Below, in pieces: positions 60,650 through 64,000 of a stretch of DNA of 64,000 nt. The notes beneath the pieces are model-generated. The model had not been told where the DNA came from. It did no database searches and was given only the letters and a program-made list of their open reading frames with translations. The stretch's first letter is position 1; each line of letters opens with the position of its first letter. Both the position numbers and the translations under genes were made by a program. Where the stretch lies: assembly GCF_022605725.1 (NCBI RefSeq), contig NC_065546.1:47488227-47552226 (forward strand). The letters run 5' to 3'. The stretch comes from Anthonomus grandis grandis (lineage: Eukaryota > Arthropoda > Insecta > Coleoptera > Curculionidae).

Positions 60650-61030
60650 TAGTTTAAATACCTTTTAAGAACTGTTAATATGAACAGGTAAATTTGGGAA
60701 ATCTGCCTTCATATATTTTACTCCCATAAGTTGCACTACGTCTAAATTAAGTGTCATGTGTCTTTGTATTTTCAATGATGTCAGCTATCAGTGCAGCAGT
60801 AGTTTTCTTTTGGTCTCTCCTTATTTTAAATTTAAATTATGTTCATAAAATAACTCGCATATTAGTTTAAGCTTATTATTTAAAGAGTCAGATCTCTCAG
60901 CAAGTGAATGAGGTTTAAAAAAAATATACAAATAAGTGTCGAGTATAAATTATAAAAAGTAATGGTTCCAATATCGATCTCTGTGGTACACTGAATAAAA
61001 TATCGAGTTTTTCAAAAAATGTATCTTTAT
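60650..61030 (-). pseudogene. Non-LTR RT fragment, antisense
   Basis: The minus strand from about 61,010 down reads SVPQRSILEPLLFIIYTRHL, the GVPQGSILGPLLFxIYINDL block with a few changes. It continues in another frame as SDSLNNKLKLICELFYEHNL and then a piece like LNLDVVQLMGVKYM. These are the RT palm block 4 and the following helices of a Jockey/CR1-like element; the catalytic FADD box is deleted between them. Directly adjacent to the unrelated coding remnant at 61,051-62,029. Confidence 0.65.
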
Positions 61031-61050
61031 AGTAAATCTTTTAATATCTG

Positions 61051-62029
61051 TCAGACATATATCACCCAATTAATCCACTTTGGAAATCCACCTTGAAGCC
61101 CTAGTAACAATTCTATGACTTTTATGTCAACTGCATGCGCAAGAGGAATAGACGGCCTTTTGTTGCTATTAAGATGCAGAACTAATTTTAACGAATCTAT
61201 AAATAAGCGAAATTGGTCTGAATTATGTGCAAATCCCAACCTTTCCATAACACCACTAGGATTAACACAAACACACATTTTATTTTTCATGGTTAAAAAC
61301 GATGATAGCTCTTGATTTCGGGTTCATAACATTGTAAACTTAGTTTCGTTTGCCAGTAAATTCCATTGCTATAAACTTGAACCCAATAGCTCAGCATGAT
61401 CTTTGGACAGGTTAAGGTCAAGAGGCTCTACTTATCCTAGTTAGTGTCCTAAGCCCTTACTGACCAATTCTTACTAAATCATTTAATTTAGCTTGTTGGG
61501 TTAAATGCGGTTCTTTTTCTTCGTTACTTTCTGGAAAATAGGTAGCGTCATATTTTTCTGCGTTGCTTAGGTTTTCTTTATCTTCATCATAAATTTTCAA
61601 ATCTTCTTCCCAAGTTGCTGAAGGAGCAGGAACTGGTAAACCTTCTCCATAATGAACAGTTTTGGAGGATGTTTAATACTATGCTTGTTTTTGCTTGAAA
61701 AACCGGACATTCTCGTTATGCAAAAGTAACAGTCATTAAAATGATTTGTTCGTTCTCGCCAAATCATTGGAACTGCAAAGGGCATAGAAAATCATTTGAC
61801 ACTTAACCAGTTACTTAAGTTTCTGATACAAGTTTGATAACACACGTAAGAAGCCCACTCCCGATCTTGATAGCCAACCACACATTCAAAATATTTTTTA
61901 TAAGCTATGTTTGTCATTTTATGAATTGTCGTTTTTTGTGATTTAAGGATAAACTAAACGCACATAGCAAAAACTGTCCACGGGATTATTAGAGCCGCGC
62001 TTTTGTACCTTACGTGATACCTTAGACAT
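61051..62029 (-). pseudogene. Fragment of a widespread uncharacterised repetitive protein family
   Basis: Starts at ATG 62,029 with MSKVSRKVQKRGSNNPVDSF and CYVR, then in other frames VGFLRVLSNLYQKLK, then MPFAVPMIWRERTNHFNDCY, CYFCITRMSGFSSKNKHSIK, GEGLPVPAPSATWEEDLKIY, EPHLTQQAKLNDLVR and finally HNSDQFRLFIDSLKLVLHLN, KRPSIPLAHAVDIKVIELLL, GLQGGFPKWINW. Paired Cys near the start and middle suggest zinc binding. I recognise the text as a repetitive insect/cnidarian protein family of unknown function (blocks like FCYVCG, WREPxxHxxDCYFC, EWRLFIDSSKxSLKxVLLHN). The C-terminal half of the family is missing and there are frameshifts. Likely a mobile element, but no ends seen. Confidence 0.6.
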
Positions 62030-62067
62030 TTTCATGAAGTTAACTTAAAAAACTCAAACCGAAAAAT

Positions 62068-63290
62068 ACGAGGGTGGTTCAAATATGATCGAGACAAATG
62101 CTCTGATATATTTATTTACTAATGAAAAAATTTTTAAAAATTTACAGCTTTTCTAGTGTTTCTCCTTACTAGTTACGCATTTGGTCCACTTTTCCGGAAG
62201 ATTTTTGATGCCAATATTGAAGACTCACAACTCGGCCAGTCATGTGCACATGAACTCCTGTACCTCGTAGTCGGTGTTGAATATTTGACCTCCGAAGGCT
62301 TCTTTTAACGGTCCAAACCTGTGGTAGTCGCGGGATGATAAATGCGAATTGTAGGGAAGGTTTTATAGTCTCACCCCAATTTCGATATTGTATCGAGCGT
62401 GAAATGCGCGGTATGAGGGCGCGCCTTATCCTGGAGAAGAATCGCACGTACTGGAATGCTCCTCCGTTTGGAGTAATAAGCAGGTTTCTTGTGTGTTTTT
62501 AGAAGTTTATAGTAGTATGCAGCATCGATTGAACTTTGGGTGCGCAGGAATTCGACCTACAGCACTTCCCGCCGGTCCCAAAACACAGTAGATATAACCT
62601 TAACCGCGGATCTGGTTGTCTTTGCTTTGAGTGACGCACATTCCTTCTTTTTCCTCCATTCTTTAGATGACACCTTCCTTTATGGAAGTGTAATAGTATA
62701 CCAATGTTTTGTGTGTAGTGGAGATTCGCGTTAAATAACCGGCCCTCTCCATCTCGTATTGCGTTAGCAAGCGGCAACAAACTTCCAACCGCGTAAATTT
62801 GCTTTAAGTTCAACAGTTTTGAAACCGATTGCGCCGTTATTTTGCGATATTGAAGGTGTTAATGGATATACCCTACACTGCCAATACTGATATCAAGTTT
62901 AGCCAAAATGTCGCAAACATTTATACTATGGTCATCCAAAATGAGGTGTTCTACACGGCGAATACTGTCTGGTGTGATGCTAATTCACGGTCGACTATCA
63001 TGCTCATTCTCGACGGTTTCGGGGCTAACCTTGACTGCTTTAGCCCATTAACCGAACTGATTCCGCAAATTGAGAAAAATTTCTGGGTTTTTAATGCCTT
63101 CCCACACTAAAAAATGAATAACAATACGTTGCGTGACGGTAGTCGACACTTGACGTACACTCATGATCGTTAGCATGCGCGTGAAACATGCGCTTTTGAC
63201 GAAAACTATCGTAAGGAAGACAGCTGTCACATACTCAAGTCACGACTTTTAAAACCTACATACGCGCCATCTACAGCATTTATCTACATC
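62068..63290 (-). mobile_element. Mariner transposon, right end lost
   Basis: The left terminus starts ACGAGGGTGGTTCAAATATG (62,070-62,089), a classic mariner end. The matching right terminus is not found; readable sequence stops near 63,290 after ACGCGCCATCTACAGC. Transposase on the minus strand. Confidence 0.8.
62090..63164 (-). pseudogene. Mariner transposase, nearly full length, inactive
   Basis: ATG at 63,164 opens SVRQVSTTVTQRIVIHFLV and WEGIKNPEIFLNLRNQFG (first helix-turn-helix), then SRPRISITPDSIRRVEHLIL and DISIGSVGYIH (second). Core: the first catalytic block reads STTHKTLVYYYTS, where the Asp of TDET is lost. KAKTTRSAVKVISTVFWDRR follows, then RAILLQDKARPHTAHFTLD (second Asp kept, HDNARPH changed) and, in shifted frames, the PYSPDLAPxDY region reduced to HPATTTGLD. 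The tail CVTSKEKH to FVSIIFEPPSYF runs into the terminal repeat. At least four frameshifts or stops. Confidence 0.85.
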
Positions 63291-64000
63291 ATATTATCTG
63301 AACAGCTCTCTTTCGCAAATCACAATAGGGTGGAGCAAAATTTCACTACCTGTGAATCATTCACTGTGAATAAAAAATCACATTCACAACTTGATGACAA
63401 CTTAAAAATAAACTGTGAAATGTCAAGATGTGAATGAGAAAGGCGCGTTCACATTCAGACAAACGAATGCGTATTGAAATTAACCGAAAGAAGTAATTTA
63501 CTTATCAGCGATTGGCCGTCGTCAAATAGACTATCTGACTCCCATCGTCTATCCGTCTCTCTCATTTGTGGGGAAAAACGAGAGAACAATTATTTTTTAT
63601 AAATTATTTTTATTATACATATATTGTATTTTATATTGTCATGCTTATTTAGTTTTTTTTACGGGATTTTTATTATGATAGAATATTTTAATTTATCTAT
63701 TTCTGAGGAAGGTCAAATATTAAAATATGTTTGGTTTTTATCATTATTTTAAACTTTTAAAGACAATTATTTTTTATTAGGACATCGTGATATTAGCTTT
63801 AAAAATGTCAATGAATATACAAATTTTTTCAATTGTGACAACAATGAATCATTGTTATCATTGTCAATGATATTGCCTCCAATTTTTATTTACTTTTAGC
63901 CCCCTTAATATATGTATCTGGATATGAACTATCCTTAACACAATAAACACAGAATAGTAATACTTTTATTATTATTATGCGAATTCACTGCCATGATATT
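63291..64000. other. No recognised gene; small inverted motifs
   Basis: AT-rich. Inverted motifs include TGTGAATCATTCACTGTGAA (63,351-63,370) with TCACATTCACA (63,388-63,398), and CAATGAATCATTG near 63,842. They may be remnants of a transposon end but do not define one. Confidence 0.35.

Overview
The window looks like a stretch of an AT-rich arthropod genome, most likely an insect. Supporting signs are the high A+T content, short GT-AG introns of about 50-140 bp, and transposon families known from insects: Jockey/CR1-like and RTE-like non-LTR retrotransposons, mariner/IS630 and pogo DNA transposons, and a KRBA2-like integrase. The species cannot be read from the sequence. I found no complete single-copy host gene, tRNA, rRNA or CRISPR. 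Two short exon-like segments on the minus strand (about 17.06-17.28 kb and 42.90-42.97 kb) are the only hints of host genes, and both are weak.

Layout. 1.85-5.5 kb: two head-to-head broken non-LTR retrotransposons. 5.5-9.1 kb: nothing recognised. 9.1-13.6 kb: run of non-LTR fragments (ORF1-like, endonuclease-RT, zinc-knuckle ORF1, endonuclease-RT). 13.6-18.8 kb: mostly empty. 18.8-22.0 kb: a non-LTR element whose 5' side carries a well-formed hammerhead-ribozyme motif inside a 32-nt inverted repeat. 23.8-25.6 kb: KRBA2-like integrase gene with two clean introns, an apparently intact DDE triad and a Cys-rich tail. 28.98-31.27 kb: a complete DNA transposon with 40-bp terminal inverted repeats, subterminal repeats and a two-exon gene of an uncharacterised (possibly DUF7869-like) DDE-type family. 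32.81-35.78 kb: a TA-flanked pogo/Tigger-like transposon with a degraded one-intron transposase. 38.5-42.3 kb: RTE fragments, a second gene of the uncharacterised DDE-type family, and a fold-back element inserted against it. 44.5-45.4 kb: antisense non-LTR element split by a near-perfect palindrome. 47.4-48.8 kb: mariner/IS630-like element. 51.98-53.30 kb: TA-flanked short-TIR element containing a hammerhead-like motif. 55.5-56.5 kb: degenerate tandem repeat. 57.3-63.3 kb: antisense mariner, non-LTR RT fragments on both strands, a fragment of another uncharacterised repetitive family, and a nearly full-length dead mariner.

The genes do not form a pathway. This is a transposon graveyard in which nearly every coding remnant has frameshifts or stops. 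The most interesting items are the TIR element at 28,978-31,268 and the hammerhead ribozyme at 18,914-18,963. Coordinates of degraded elements are approximate unless a boundary is explained. All family assignments are by reading, with no database search.
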